Notes under the pieces: generated by a model | Seen by the model: the letters and a program-made list of their open reading frames with translations, nothing else | Database searches by the model: none | What the model was told of the DNA's origin: nothing | Shown here: in pieces, positions 43,472 to 52,471 of the stretch | Layout of the letters: the number at the start of each line of letters is the position of its first letter | How positions within the stretch are numbered: position 1 is the stretch's first letter | Translations under genes and position numbers: made by a program | Assembly (NCBI GenBank): GCA_025963725.1 | Contig: JAOQAE010000004.1 | Location: 369,616-433,615 of the forward strand | Source: Bacteroidota bacterium | Lineage (GTDB): Bacteria; Bacteroidota; Bacteroidia; 2-12-FULL-35-15 | Reading direction: 5' to 3' | Length of the DNA: 64,000 bases

Positions 43472-44200
43472 ATGCTTCAGAAAACAAGCGGCATTGTCCT
43501 GCATACGATCAGCTATTCCGAAACCAGCCTGATCGTTAAGATCTACACGCAGGAGTTTGGCTTTCGTTCGTATATCATCGGCGGTGTAAGAAGTAAAAAG
43601 TCGAAGAACAAGGCGGGGCTTTTTCAGCCCCTTGCGCTGGTGGACATTGTGGTGTCGGGCAGTGAGCGTACCGCGCTTCCGCGGATCTCAGAGATCAGCA
43701 TCCATCAGCCGTACAGCCATCTTCCATTTGAGGTAATCAAGAGCTCGATCGCGATCTTCATCAACGAAATTCTTTTGCATTCCTTCAAAGAGCCGCATCC
43801 CGATGAGGAGCTGTTCCTCTTCATCAAAAATTCCCTGCTCATCCTCGACCTTAATACGGAAAGCTGCTCTAACTTTCACCTTGGCTTTATGGTACAGCTC
43901 AGCCGCTATCTTGGATTTCCGCCACAGGGAGAATATGGCCCGGACACTTCCGTTTTCGACCTTCGTGAAGGCAAATTTGTGAATTACCTGCCGCAGCATC
44001 CCGATTATCTTCAGGCTGCTGCCAGCGCCCTGCTTTCGGGGCTGATAAGCCGCGGCTACTCTGAGCTTGCAGGCCTGCGGATGGGCAAAGCCGAGCGGAA
44101 GCAGCTGCTGAATGCCCTCATTCTGTTCTACCAGCTGCATATACCTTCCTTCGGGCAGGTGAAATCCGCGGCTGTGCTCGAAGAAATTATTGGCGGATAG
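43472..44200 (+). CDS. recO: DNA repair protein RecO
   Basis: 242 residues. N-terminal OB fold with KTSGIVLHTISYSETSLIVK and FGFRSYIIGGVRSKKSKNK, family-typical; then the helical domain with FFINEILL-like IFINEILLHSFKEPHPDEEL and LSRYLGFPPQ. No zinc Cys set is present, as in many RecO. Mediates RecA loading on SSB-coated DNA with RecR. Cotranscribed with porZ. Confidence 0.93.
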   Translation: MLQKTSGIVLHTISYSETSLIVKIYTQEFGFRSYIIGGVRSKKSKNKAGLFQPLALVDIVVSGSERTALPRISEISIHQPYSHLPFEVIKSSIAIFINEILLHSFKEPHPDEELFLFIKNSLLILDLNTESCSNFHLGFMVQLSRYLGFPPQGEYGPDTSVFDLREGKFVNYLPQHPDYLQAAASALLSGLISRGYSELAGLRMGKAERKQLLNALILFYQLHIPSFGQVKSAAVLEEIIGG

Positions 44201-44275
44201 ATTCTCTTTGTTTTATCATAAATTTGTTATAATTTAGTGCAACAGAAATTAGTGTATAACCTTAAAACCATCTAC

Positions 44276-44878
44276 ATGAAAAAACTTTACTCATTAATTA
44301 TTGCTTCAGCCTTTACATTCGCTTCCCTTAATTCAAATGCTGCAACCATCAATGTTGCCGTTGCAAGTAACAGCTTTACGCCTCAAACATTTACAGCAGT
44401 TGTAGGTGATGTAATCGTGTTCACACTTACAGGCGGAACGCATAATGTAACAGGTTCTGCTGCCACTGAGCCTGCAGGAGCGGCTATCATCTCTTCCGGA
44501 ACAATGTCTGCCGGCGGCACAACAACGTATTCCTACACGGTAGCTGTTGCAGGTAGCTATGGCTACCAGTGTACCTTCCACAGCGGTATGGTTGGCGGAT
44601 TCACTGCAAGCGCAACAGGTATTGCTGATCCTACAGTGAACCTGCTTACAAGCGTTTACCCAAGCCCGTTCACAGATAAAGTAACTGTGAAATACAACGG
44701 CATCGAAAGGATCGAGTTCATCAACATCGTTGGCGAGCAGTTGAAATCTATCGAAATCGATACACAGGAAGGTAAGCTTGATGTAGACCTGGAAACACTG
44801 CCTGCAGGAGTTTATTTCTACCGCACGTACAAAGAAGGAGTGATTGTTGAAACACGTAAGATCGTGAAAGCAAAATAA
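44276..44878 (+). CDS. Secreted cupredoxin (plastocyanin-like) with T9SS type A sorting domain
   Basis: 200 residues from ATG 44276, giving signal peptide MKKLYSLIIASAFTFASLNS. A cupredoxin domain spans about residues 24-112 with a full type 1 copper set: His56 in GGTHNVTG, Cys99, His102 and Met105 in YQCTFHSGM. A C-terminal domain (about 120-200) has VYPSPFTDKVTVKY, LPAGVYFYRTY and ends TRKIVKAK, the type A T9SS sorting signal. It should be an extracellular blue-copper electron carrier; the partner is unknown. Its own terminator follows. Confidence 0.9.
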   Translation: MKKLYSLIIASAFTFASLNSNAATINVAVASNSFTPQTFTAVVGDVIVFTLTGGTHNVTGSAATEPAGAAIISSGTMSAGGTTTYSYTVAVAGSYGYQCTFHSGMVGGFTASATGIADPTVNLLTSVYPSPFTDKVTVKYNGIERIEFINIVGEQLKSIEIDTQEGKLDVDLETLPAGVYFYRTYKEGVIVETRKIVKAK

Positions 44879-44897
44879 GCCTTTTTTCAAAAACAGG

Positions 44898-44937
44898 AAC
44901 GCCTCATTACCTTGTGTACTGAGGCGTTTTTATTTTT
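44898..44937 (+). terminator. Rho-independent terminator of the cupredoxin gene
   Basis: AACGCCTCA (44898-44906) pairs with TGAGGCGTT (44920-44928); T-rich tail TTTATTTTT follows. Confidence 0.9.
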
Positions 44938-44982
44938 ATATTTACAGCAGGGACACAAAAACATTCAATATAAATTCTTCTT

Positions 44983-45996
44983 ATGCCTTCTTATAAAACG
45001 CTCCAGCAGCTGGTGGAAATAGATTCTCCGACCGGCTATACCGAAAAGGCCTGCACCTATATTTTTAACCTGCTCAAAAGCTATGGACTGCAACCCGAAT
45101 ACACCAACAAGGGAGCTGTGAAATGCGCGCTCGGAAAAAATCCGACCCTCGCCATCGCAGCGCATGTGGATACGCTCGGCGCTATCGTGTCGGGAGTAAA
45201 GAGCAACGGAACATTAGCATTTTCAAGCCTTGGCGGCCTTCAGCTGGCAAGCGCCGAAGGTGAGTATGTGCGCATCATCACGATGAGCGGAAAAGAATAC
45301 ACCGGTACGCTGCTGCTGAACAACCCTTCCTCGCATGCAAATAACAAGCGGGAGGAAGAAAAGCGGAATTACGATACCATGCACATCCGCCTCGATGAAG
45401 AGGTGTACACTAAAAATGATGTGCTGAAGCTGGGCATCAAAACCGGCGATATCATTTGCTTTGAGCCGCGTTACCGCGAGTATGCCAATGGATTTATCAA
45501 ATCGCGCTTCATGGATAACAAAGCGGGCTGCTATGTATTGTTCGAGATCGCGCGACGATTAAAGGAGAAGAAAAAGGAAGTGCCTGTTGAATTGTTCTTT
45601 TCAAATTACGAAGAAGTAGGACATGGGGGAACGGTGGGCTATGCCGCTTCCATACGGGAATTGCTGGTGATCGACATGGGCGTGCTGGGCGATGCCTGCG
45701 AAGGCGATGAAGTGAGCTGCTCCATTTGCGTGAAGGACTCGTCCGGCCCATACGATTATAATTTCAGGAAAAAGCTGGCGGAGCTTTCCGATAAAAATAA
45801 GATCCCGTACAAGCTTGATGTATATCCGTATTACGGCTCCGACGGATCAGCTGCCTTGCGCGCCGGGAAAGATTTCAGGGTTGGGCTGATCGGGCCGGGA
45901 GTGGCCGCTTCGCATGGTGTGGAGCGCACGCATAAAAAAGGAATAGAGGCTACGATCGACCTGTGCCTCGCATATATCAAACACAGCTTTAAATAA
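44983..45996 (+). CDS. M42 family (glutamyl aminopeptidase-like) metallopeptidase
   Basis: 337 residues. Dinuclear zinc ligands fit the M42 pattern: His61 and Asp63 in AAHVDTLG, Asp178 in FMDNKAG, the Glu210-Glu211 pair in NYEEVGHGG, Asp231 in VIDMG, and His311 in AASHGVERTH. The PDZ-like insert starts near GEYVRIITMSG. Enzymes of this family trim N-terminal residues from peptides in the cytosol; no signal peptide is present. Its stop codon is immediately followed by the TTG start of the next gene. Confidence 0.92.
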   Translation: MPSYKTLQQLVEIDSPTGYTEKACTYIFNLLKSYGLQPEYTNKGAVKCALGKNPTLAIAAHVDTLGAIVSGVKSNGTLAFSSLGGLQLASAEGEYVRIITMSGKEYTGTLLLNNPSSHANNKREEEKRNYDTMHIRLDEEVYTKNDVLKLGIKTGDIICFEPRYREYANGFIKSRFMDNKAGCYVLFEIARRLKEKKKEVPVELFFSNYEEVGHGGTVGYAASIRELLVIDMGVLGDACEGDEVSCSICVKDSSGPYDYNFRKKLAELSDKNKIPYKLDVYPYYGSDGSAALRAGKDFRVGLIGPGVAASHGVERTHKKGIEATIDLCLAYIKHSFK

Positions 45997-47214
45997 TTGA
46001 AAATCGTATTTTTTTTATCAGCTGCATTTTTTTTCCTGCTGCAGGGCAATGTCTCTGCGCAGGCCGGCATGCCTGCGGGAATCCGTGAGCTGCTGCTGAA
46101 AGGACAATACGGTGAGGCGCTGGCAGGCTTCGATGAGTTTATCGCAAAGAACCCGAACGATGCGAAAGCTTATTACAGCAGGGGTTCTATTTATTCGGCA
46201 ACAGGCGAATTTGAAAAAGCGATCGGCGATTATACAAAAGCAATTGCGCTAGATCCTCGTTTTGCCGAGGCATACATCAACCGCGGCTCCGCGCTGAGCG
46301 AGCAAAAGAAATTTGATGCTGCACTGGCCGATTATAACAAGGCCATCGCTTTAGCGCCCGCAATGGCGGAAGCATATAACAACCGGGGCTATTTACTGAG
46401 CATGCGGAATAAGCATGAGGAGGCAATCAAAGATTTTGACAAGGCGATCGGGTTAAATCCGAAATACAGCCGCGCCTATGTGAACAAGGCTTTGTCGCTG
46501 AGCGTGCTGGAGGACAGGAAGGGCGCCATAGCGGTGCTGACGGAATTGATCGCGCAGGTACCCGATGCGTATGAAGGCTACATGAACCGCGCCGTACAGT
46601 ATGTTGCCAGCGGCGATAAAAAGAAAGCCCTGGCTGATTATAACAAAGGCATTGCCCTGAACCCCTCGGATGCCCAAGCGTATTTATCGCGCAGCAAGCT
46701 CAGGGATGAAGCGGGGGACCATGCCGGAGCTGTTGAGGATTGCGATATGGCAGCAGGCCTGGAGCCCGGAAATGCGGAAGTATATTACTTAAGGGCAAGG
46801 GCGGAATACGACCTGCCGGATTATGCTGCGGTGATCGAAGATTGCACACGCGCAATACAGCTGAAGCCCAGCCACAGCGAAGCCTACATACTGAGAGGGA
46901 ATGCGTACGACCTCAGGGGAGATTATATTTCCGCGCTGAAAGATTACGGAAAGGCGATCGAGCTGTATCCGAAAGAAACGGCAGGATATGAGCAAAGGGC
47001 TGTTGCAAAGGCGCGGCAGAAGGATATTGTGGGAGCGCTGTCGGACCTGAGCCGGCTGCTGGAGCTGGACCCTAAAAATGTAAAGGCACTGATGATGCGC
47101 GGCGACCTTTATCTCCATGAGAATAAAAAGGAATTTGCCTGCGAGGATTTTAAGCGTGCCGAGGAACTGGGCAACGGTGCCGCCATCAGCAAGCGATTAT
47201 TTAACTGCAAATGA
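45997..47214 (+). CDS. Exported tetratricopeptide repeat protein
   Basis: 405 residues, TTG start directly abutting the upstream TAA; no nearby ATG preserves the signal peptide, which runs to about VSAQA. The remainder is ten or more TPR units of the AYYSRGSIYSATGEFEKAI and AYINRGSALSEQKKFDAAL type, ending in a capping helix with two Cys. It is expected in the periplasm as a protein-binding scaffold. Translationally coupled to both neighbours (ATGA overlap downstream). Confidence 0.88.
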   Translation: MKIVFFLSAAFFFLLQGNVSAQAGMPAGIRELLLKGQYGEALAGFDEFIAKNPNDAKAYYSRGSIYSATGEFEKAIGDYTKAIALDPRFAEAYINRGSALSEQKKFDAALADYNKAIALAPAMAEAYNNRGYLLSMRNKHEEAIKDFDKAIGLNPKYSRAYVNKALSLSVLEDRKGAIAVLTELIAQVPDAYEGYMNRAVQYVASGDKKKALADYNKGIALNPSDAQAYLSRSKLRDEAGDHAGAVEDCDMAAGLEPGNAEVYYLRARAEYDLPDYAAVIEDCTRAIQLKPSHSEAYILRGNAYDLRGDYISALKDYGKAIELYPKETAGYEQRAVAKARQKDIVGALSDLSRLLELDPKNVKALMMRGDLYLHENKKEFACEDFKRAEELGNGAAISKRLFNCK

Positions 47215-48263
47215 AAATGCGTAAAACAAGCCTCGTGCTTTTTCTTTTGTTCCTTTCCCTTTTTGGGATGGCACAGAAAGGCCGTCACCGGAAGGATTCA
47301 ACCAACATCTACCAAAAGGTGGATACCAATTACATCACCAGCTTCAAAGACCTGCTGAATGTAAAATTGTTTGCCGTGATCCGCAGCAACAAATTTACCC
47401 TTGCCGATCACGATTCTTTATCGAGCATCGAATACACGATCAATACCAAGCTGAACATGGGCATCAGCTTTACGTTCAAAGGCATCGGCTTCGATATTGA
47501 ATACAGTCCGCCCGGCATTAACAATGACGATGCGCGTTACGGGAAGTCGCACCAGTTTGCGGTAGCCACATCCGCGAACGCGAGGCGCTTTATTTATGAT
47601 ATTTATTACAGGGAATACAAGGGTTTCCGGACCTCAGCCATGTATAAGGTTCCCGGTGATACCATTTTCGATTATTCGCGCCGCGGCGATATCCGCAATT
47701 ACAACGCGGGATGCATCCTTACGTACGTATTCAATCACAAGCGCTTTTCGAGCGCAGCGCCGTACAGCCTTTCGCAGAAGCAGCGCAAAAGCGCGGGATC
47801 ATTACTGCTGGGCACTTACGCTTTCCTTTATGGCTTAACTGCCGATTCGATCATTTATCCCGACAGCGTTTATGCGAAGTTCAGAAAAGAGATGCAGTTT
47901 AATGCTGCGGCCTCGTACACATTCGGTATTTCCTGCGGCTATACGTACACGCTGGTGTTTGGAAAAAAGAAGAACTGGTTTGTGAACATTGCCACGCTGC
48001 CCGGAATTTCCTACCAGGAATTTTACAGCGTGAATGCTTTTGATAAGTCTACCTATAATCACAATTCTGTTGCCTTGTCGCTCCAGTCGAGGTTCTCCAT
48101 GGGTTACAACCGCAAAAGCTATTTCATTGGCATTTACTGGATGGGAAATAACTTTGTGCTTGGCGACGATTCACATGCCTCCATCAATTACAAATACGGC
48201 ACGTTCAAATTTTATTACGGCCACAGGTTCGATATAAGGAAGATGCTAAAGAAGAAGCTGTAA
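47211..48263 (+). CDS. DUF4421-like outer-membrane protein
   Basis: 350 residues with signal peptide ending LFGMAQ. KVDTNYITSFKDLLNVKLFA at the mature N-terminus recalls the DUF4421 family. The body alternates amphipathic strands with Tyr/Phe-rich ends (LNMGISFTFKGIGFDIEYSP, TFGISCGYTYTLVFG, KFYYGHRFD), typical of a beta-barrel of the outer membrane. Overlaps the TPR gene by four bases. Function unknown; a periplasmic TPR plus barrel pair may work as a unit (inference). Confidence 0.78.
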   Translation: MKMRKTSLVLFLLFLSLFGMAQKGRHRKDSTNIYQKVDTNYITSFKDLLNVKLFAVIRSNKFTLADHDSLSSIEYTINTKLNMGISFTFKGIGFDIEYSPPGINNDDARYGKSHQFAVATSANARRFIYDIYYREYKGFRTSAMYKVPGDTIFDYSRRGDIRNYNAGCILTYVFNHKRFSSAAPYSLSQKQRKSAGSLLLGTYAFLYGLTADSIIYPDSVYAKFRKEMQFNAAASYTFGISCGYTYTLVFGKKKNWFVNIATLPGISYQEFYSVNAFDKSTYNHNSVALSLQSRFSMGYNRKSYFIGIYWMGNNFVLGDDSHASINYKYGTFKFYYGHRFDIRKMLKKKL

Positions 48264-48290
48264 TTGCGTTCTGTTGCTTTTGCAGTGCTT

Positions 48291-50636
48291 TTATTTCCGC
48301 CTGCTGATGATCTCAAATTCTTCCGCAAGCGATTCGCCGTCTTCATCCACAAGCGTTAAGGTATGCAGGCCTTCATCGGGCGTAAGCCCCATCTGGTGGA
48401 TGCCCTGTGTGCTGCCGAGGTAATTGCCGTCGAGGTGCCAATAGATCACCGCGCTGCTTTTGCGGTGCGCCACTTCAAAGATGGTTTTCCCCATAGTGCC
48501 GTCGATCTCTACAGGAACATAAATTTTGCTGAACTGCTTCGGGTAGATGATCTCCATGGCATTGCTGCCCTGTGTTTCACAATCGCTGCGGTAGGGCGGC
48601 AATGTTTTGTACGATGGGTTCTTCGATTTGTAATACCATTCCATAGCAGGCGGAAGCACAAACCAGCTTTCGTGTTTCATGTTTCCAACATCCTCGCAAT
48701 TGCTGTTTACACGGTACATTCCGCTATGGTCGAGGTGGATCATGTGGTGATAGGGGCAGGGAGCGGAGCGCAATCCGGCTTTCGGAATACGGACAGTATC
48801 CACAGGGCTGCAGATGTCGGAAGCCCTGCAGCCGCTCAGCCGGCAGATCCCCACTTTTTCCATTTCATCAAAAGGCACCTGGAACCATTTGGATGGCTTC
48901 AGCAGGCTAAAAATATCAAAGAGAATGGGTGCCGCGGTCTGGATGCCTGTTAAGCCCGGACGGCCTTCGCCATCGGCATTTCCCACCCATACGCCCACCA
49001 CATATTTCGGCGTAATGCCGATCGCCCAGCCATCACGAAACCCGAAGCTGGTGCCTGTTTTCCATGCCACCTTGTTGGCGGAGGTGTATTGCCGCCAGCC
49101 GGCATCCTCGTCGGGCCGCGCCACTTCAACCATTGCTTCGAAGGTGAGGTAAATGGAAGCGGCATCAAAATAATTTGCAGCGGCAATTTCTTTTTCAGCT
49201 TCCGGCCTTGCTGTATATGTGTTGGGGTGCAGGTCTTTCAGGTTGTACTTTCCGCCTTCGGGAATATAATTGTTCAGCGCCCTTGCCATGCTTGCATACA
49301 TCGCAGTAAGGTCCCAGAGCTTTGCCTCCGAGCCGCCAAGTATGATCGAGAGGCCGTAATGATCGGGCGTGCGGTTCAGCGTGGTCATTCCCAGCTTTTT
49401 CAGGTTGTAGTTGAATTTTTCGATGCCATAATTCTGCAGCATTCTCACGGCAGGCACGTTCAGGCTTCGTGCCAGCGCGCGCCTTGCGGGAACGGCGCCA
49501 TCGAAGGTGGTGTTGTAATTTTGCGGCGCATAGCCGGCGATCTGTGTAGGAATATCGGGGATGAGCGTGCCCGGCAAAAGCTCGCCATCATTGAGCATGC
49601 TGGCATACAGGAACGGCTTTAAAATGCTGCCCGTGCTTCTCGGTGCGGCGATCACGTCCACATCGCTGTTGTATTCCGGCTTTCCGGGGCTGCTTGTATT
49701 TCCCACATACGCCAGCACATTCCCGGTGCTCACTTCGATCACAATGGCGCATGCATTGTGGATCTCATTCCCTTTTAAAACTTTATGATGGTTGGCGATG
49801 ACCTCATTCACGCGCTCCTGCAAATGCCCGTCGATGGTGGAGTTTACGCGCTCGCCGCTATGTCCTTCCTTTGCCGCACGCTGGAGCAGGTGAGGTGCCA
49901 GCTGTGGAATAGGATGCGGCTTCCCGGGCAGAGGCTCCTGCTTGCCGAGCTCACAGGTCTCGGCATCTATGATCCCGGCTTTCAGCAGGCGGTCGAGCAG
50001 GCGGTTGCGCTTGGCTTTGAGTCGCTCCTGGTTCTTCCCGGGATAGATGAGGCTGGGTGCATTGGGCAATACAGCCAGCGTTGCGCTTTCGGCCCAGGAA
50101 AGCTTATCCGCGCCGCGCCCGAAATACCGCCAGGCCGCGGCATCTATGCCCACCACGTTGCTTCCGAAAGGTGCATTGGAGGCATACAATGCAAGGATCT
50201 CATCCTTTGAATACGAGAGCTCCAGCCGCCCGGACAGAATGATCTCCACCAGCTTTTCGAGCATTGTTCTTTTTTTGCCCTTGCGTGAAAGCCTGATCAC
50301 CTGCATGGTAAGCGTACTTCCTCCGCTTACCGTTTTTTTTGCCTGTATGTTTTGAATGACGGCACGGCCGAATGCCAGCGGGTTAAACCCGGGATGATAG
50401 TAAAAGGAGCGGTCCTCGAATTGGACGATGCAGGCTTTGAATTTTTCGGGGATGCTGTCGTTGTAGGGGAAGCGCCATTGCCCGTCCTCCGCGATCTGTG
50501 CGGCCAGCAGGTTTCCTTCGCTGTCTTCCAGGACGGTGCTCGTTTTGTTTTTAAACAGCGGATCGGGAAGGCAGAGCAGGAACCAGGTAAAAAGCAGGAG
50601 CAGGACAGCGATCAGTATGCCTTTCCTGCTTTTCAC
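48291..50636 (-). CDS. pbpC: Penicillin-binding protein 1C
   Basis: 781 residues, one N-terminal membrane helix (about 6-23). Glycosyltransferase domain: catalytic Glu74 in QFEDRSFYYHPG and SGGSTLTMQV (104-113). Transpeptidase domain: Ser337-x-x-Lys340 in STGSILKPF, SLN in ARSLNVPAVRM, KTG in WKTGTSFGFRDGW. The final roughly 90 residues are the PBP1C C-terminal beta-domain (ends TLVDEDGESLAEEFEIISRR). Builds and cross-links peptidoglycan. The alpha-2-macroglobulin gene that often partners pbpC is not in this window. Start overlaps the upstream gene by four bases (ATGA). Confidence 0.95.
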   Translation of the reverse strand: MKSRKGILIAVLLLLFTWFLLCLPDPLFKNKTSTVLEDSEGNLLAAQIAEDGQWRFPYNDSIPEKFKACIVQFEDRSFYYHPGFNPLAFGRAVIQNIQAKKTVSGGSTLTMQVIRLSRKGKKRTMLEKLVEIILSGRLELSYSKDEILALYASNAPFGSNVVGIDAAAWRYFGRGADKLSWAESATLAVLPNAPSLIYPGKNQERLKAKRNRLLDRLLKAGIIDAETCELGKQEPLPGKPHPIPQLAPHLLQRAAKEGHSGERVNSTIDGHLQERVNEVIANHHKVLKGNEIHNACAIVIEVSTGNVLAYVGNTSSPGKPEYNSDVDVIAAPRSTGSILKPFLYASMLNDGELLPGTLIPDIPTQIAGYAPQNYNTTFDGAVPARRALARSLNVPAVRMLQNYGIEKFNYNLKKLGMTTLNRTPDHYGLSIILGGSEAKLWDLTAMYASMARALNNYIPEGGKYNLKDLHPNTYTARPEAEKEIAAANYFDAASIYLTFEAMVEVARPDEDAGWRQYTSANKVAWKTGTSFGFRDGWAIGITPKYVVGVWVGNADGEGRPGLTGIQTAAPILFDIFSLLKPSKWFQVPFDEMEKVGICRLSGCRASDICSPVDTVRIPKAGLRSAPCPYHHMIHLDHSGMYRVNSNCEDVGNMKHESWFVLPPAMEWYYKSKNPSYKTLPPYRSDCETQGSNAMEIIYPKQFSKIYVPVEIDGTMGKTIFEVAHRKSSAVIYWHLDGNYLGSTQGIHQMGLTPDEGLHTLTLVDEDGESLAEEFEIISRRK

Positions 50637-51514
50637 CGCTTCTCCATCTCTTTTCTCAGCTGCCGCGCCGTTTTCTTGCTGCCGTCGTGGCTCCAGCCCG
50701 GAGGGCCGAAAATGTACATCAGCTTGGCTTTTAGCGGTGCAGGCTTACGCAGGTCCTTAAAGATCCCGATCCATTCATGGAACACCATCTGCAGCGGGTT
50801 GTAGGTTTTAATGTTTTCGGTAAGGCCGTAAACCACCGCGTCATTTTCATCTTCCGCCTGGAACGTCCCGAAAAGCCTGTCCCAGATAATAAACACCATT
50901 CCCATGTTCTTGTCGAGGTAGCGTACATTGGAGCCATGGTGCACGCGGTGATGCGAGGGAGTTGACATGACCCATTCAATGAAGCCCAGCTTGCCGACAG
51001 CTTTGGTATGGATGAGGATGCCGTAGATCTGCGTAGCGGCATAAATGAACATGATATCGATGCCTTTAAAGCCCAGCAGCGCCAGCGGGATAAAATAGAT
51101 GAAGCGGTACAGTGGCTGGAACACCGAGGAGCGGAAGCCAACGGTGAGGTTGAACTCTTCTGAGGAATGGTGCGTTACGTGAACAGCCCAGAAGAGCCGG
51201 CAATAGTGGTCTACACGGTGCAGCCAGTAGAACATGAAATCCTGGGCCACCAGCAGGATGCTCCAGTATAAAATTGTGTTATGGACCTCCGCAAATTTGA
51301 ACTGGTAGAAATAGTTCAGCACGAGGAGGCATACGCCGCGCACAAGGATGTCGAGGCTGAAGTTTAATATGGTCAGGTAAATATTGGCAAGCGTTCCTTT
51401 AACGGAATAGTAATTTTTATGGTGCAGGTAGCTGAACAGGATCTCCGCACCGATCACAATGGCGTAAATCGGTGTGGTGGTCTTGATCAGTAAGGCTTCT
51501 CTGAATTCGTTCAT
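50633..51514 (-). CDS. Sterol desaturase/fatty acid hydroxylase family membrane protein
   Basis: 293 residues, four or more membrane helices. The di-iron histidine boxes are complete: HRVDH (99-103), HVTHH (112-116) and HHRVHHG (188-193). The family inserts oxygen or double bonds into lipid substrates such as sterols, alkylglycerols, carotenoids or fatty acids; the substrate here cannot be told. Cotranscribed with pbpC by a four-base overlap. A -7 box TAATTTTG lies 16 bases upstream on the minus strand. Confidence 0.9.
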   Translation of the reverse strand: MNEFREALLIKTTTPIYAIVIGAEILFSYLHHKNYYSVKGTLANIYLTILNFSLDILVRGVCLLVLNYFYQFKFAEVHNTILYWSILLVAQDFMFYWLHRVDHYCRLFWAVHVTHHSSEEFNLTVGFRSSVFQPLYRFIYFIPLALLGFKGIDIMFIYAATQIYGILIHTKAVGKLGFIEWVMSTPSHHRVHHGSNVRYLDKNMGMVFIIWDRLFGTFQAEDENDAVVYGLTENIKTYNPLQMVFHEWIGIFKDLRKPAPLKAKLMYIFGPPGWSHDGSKKTARQLRKEMEKR

Positions 51515-51529
51515 GGTAAATTAGCGCTG

Positions 51530-51537
51530 CAAAATTA
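51530..51537 (-). promoter_or_regulatory. Promoter -7 box of the hydroxylase-pbpC operon
   Basis: Minus strand TAATTTTG matches TAnnTTTG. No good -33 element because the terminator stem of the next gene occupies that position. Confidence 0.45.
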
Positions 51538-51542
51538 CGCAA

Positions 51543-51574
51543 AAAAGCCGCTCTTTGGGTGAAGAGCGGCTTTT
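51543..51574 (-). terminator. Terminator of the T9SS cargo pair (works on both strands)
   Basis: AAAAGCCGCTCTT (51543-51555) and AAGAGCGGCTTTT (51562-51574), perfect 13-bp stem. On the minus strand it ends in six T. Confidence 0.9.
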
Positions 51575-51591
51575 AAAAGTTTCCGAACGTA

Positions 51592-52449
51592 TTATTTAAC
51601 AAATACCCTTTTTGTGTAAGAGCCGTGTGTTTGCTTCACGGTTACCATGTAAATGCCCGGTTTTGCCTGTTCGAACGGGATCACCGTTTCGGTGCTGTTG
51701 ATAGCTGTTTCGGAAACGGCCTGCCCGGAAAGGCTGGTGATCATGATCTTTCCTTCCGCTTCTACCAGCGGGTCGAGCTGCACGGTAATGCTGTTGTTGT
51801 AAGCGAAAATGTTTATTTTGTTCAGCAGTGCTGCTTCGGAAATACCAACCATATCGCCGGTAACGGTGTAATGATCCGGATCGTCGGTGTACGCGTAATC
51901 TTTCACAACAAATGATTTGGCATCCGCGGCAACATCGAGACGAACCCAGCCATAGTACGTGGAGCCCAGATTGCTAAAACGCAAAGGCAGGTATTTATTC
52001 GTGGAATCAATAAAGTTACCGGCAGCAATCCCGAACATCGGGATCACGGCAGCAAGCGCATTTGCAGTTGGGGGAGAGATGGCCGCCATCTCTGTTGAAT
52101 CTACCCAGTGCAGTGTGGCGTCAATGGTTACACCCGCATCCATCGCAGTTGCAGTACCGTTTCCGCCGGAAGTATCCACTGCATTGTTTGCACCAAGTGC
52201 GTAAACGCCGACCACATCGTAGCTGGCAAGTCCGCCGTATGTTCCCGAGTGCTGGATCAGCTGAAAATCAGCCACATCATCATTGTTCAGGTCAAGGTTA
52301 TAAACCCCGCCGTTGTTTACTGTTGAATCTGGCATTACATCGGTGTACACCACCTGTGCGTCTGCCGAGCTTACAGCGGCTACAATTGTTCCCGCCAGCG
52401 CAGAATAGGACTTTAACTTTTTCTGGATGTTTTGTTTGTTTGAGCTCAT
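51592..52449 (-). CDS. T9SS type A cargo protein, paralogue 1 of 3
   Basis: 285 residues. Shares with its two neighbours the N-terminal stretch KLKSYSALAGTIVAA, ending ADAQVVYTDV (signal peptide), an early DLNNDDVADFQL (Asp/Asn-rich, EF-hand or dockerin-like loop), a central YYGWVRLDVAADAKSF followed by VVKDYAY, and a C-terminal T9SS type A domain (KPGIYMVTVKQTHGSYTKRV). A secreted protein of unknown ligand; the Asp/Asn loop suggests calcium. In an operon with paralogue 2, 22 bases downstream of it. Confidence 0.85.
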   Translation of the reverse strand: MSSNKQNIQKKLKSYSALAGTIVAAVSSADAQVVYTDVMPDSTVNNGGVYNLDLNNDDVADFQLIQHSGTYGGLASYDVVGVYALGANNAVDTSGGNGTATAMDAGVTIDATLHWVDSTEMAAISPPTANALAAVIPMFGIAAGNFIDSTNKYLPLRFSNLGSTYYGWVRLDVAADAKSFVVKDYAYTDDPDHYTVTGDMVGISEAALLNKINIFAYNNSITVQLDPLVEAEGKIMITSLSGQAVSETAINSTETVIPFEQAKPGIYMVTVKQTHGSYTKRVFVK

Positions 52450-52471
52450 TTGCGTGTCTCTTTTAAATGAA

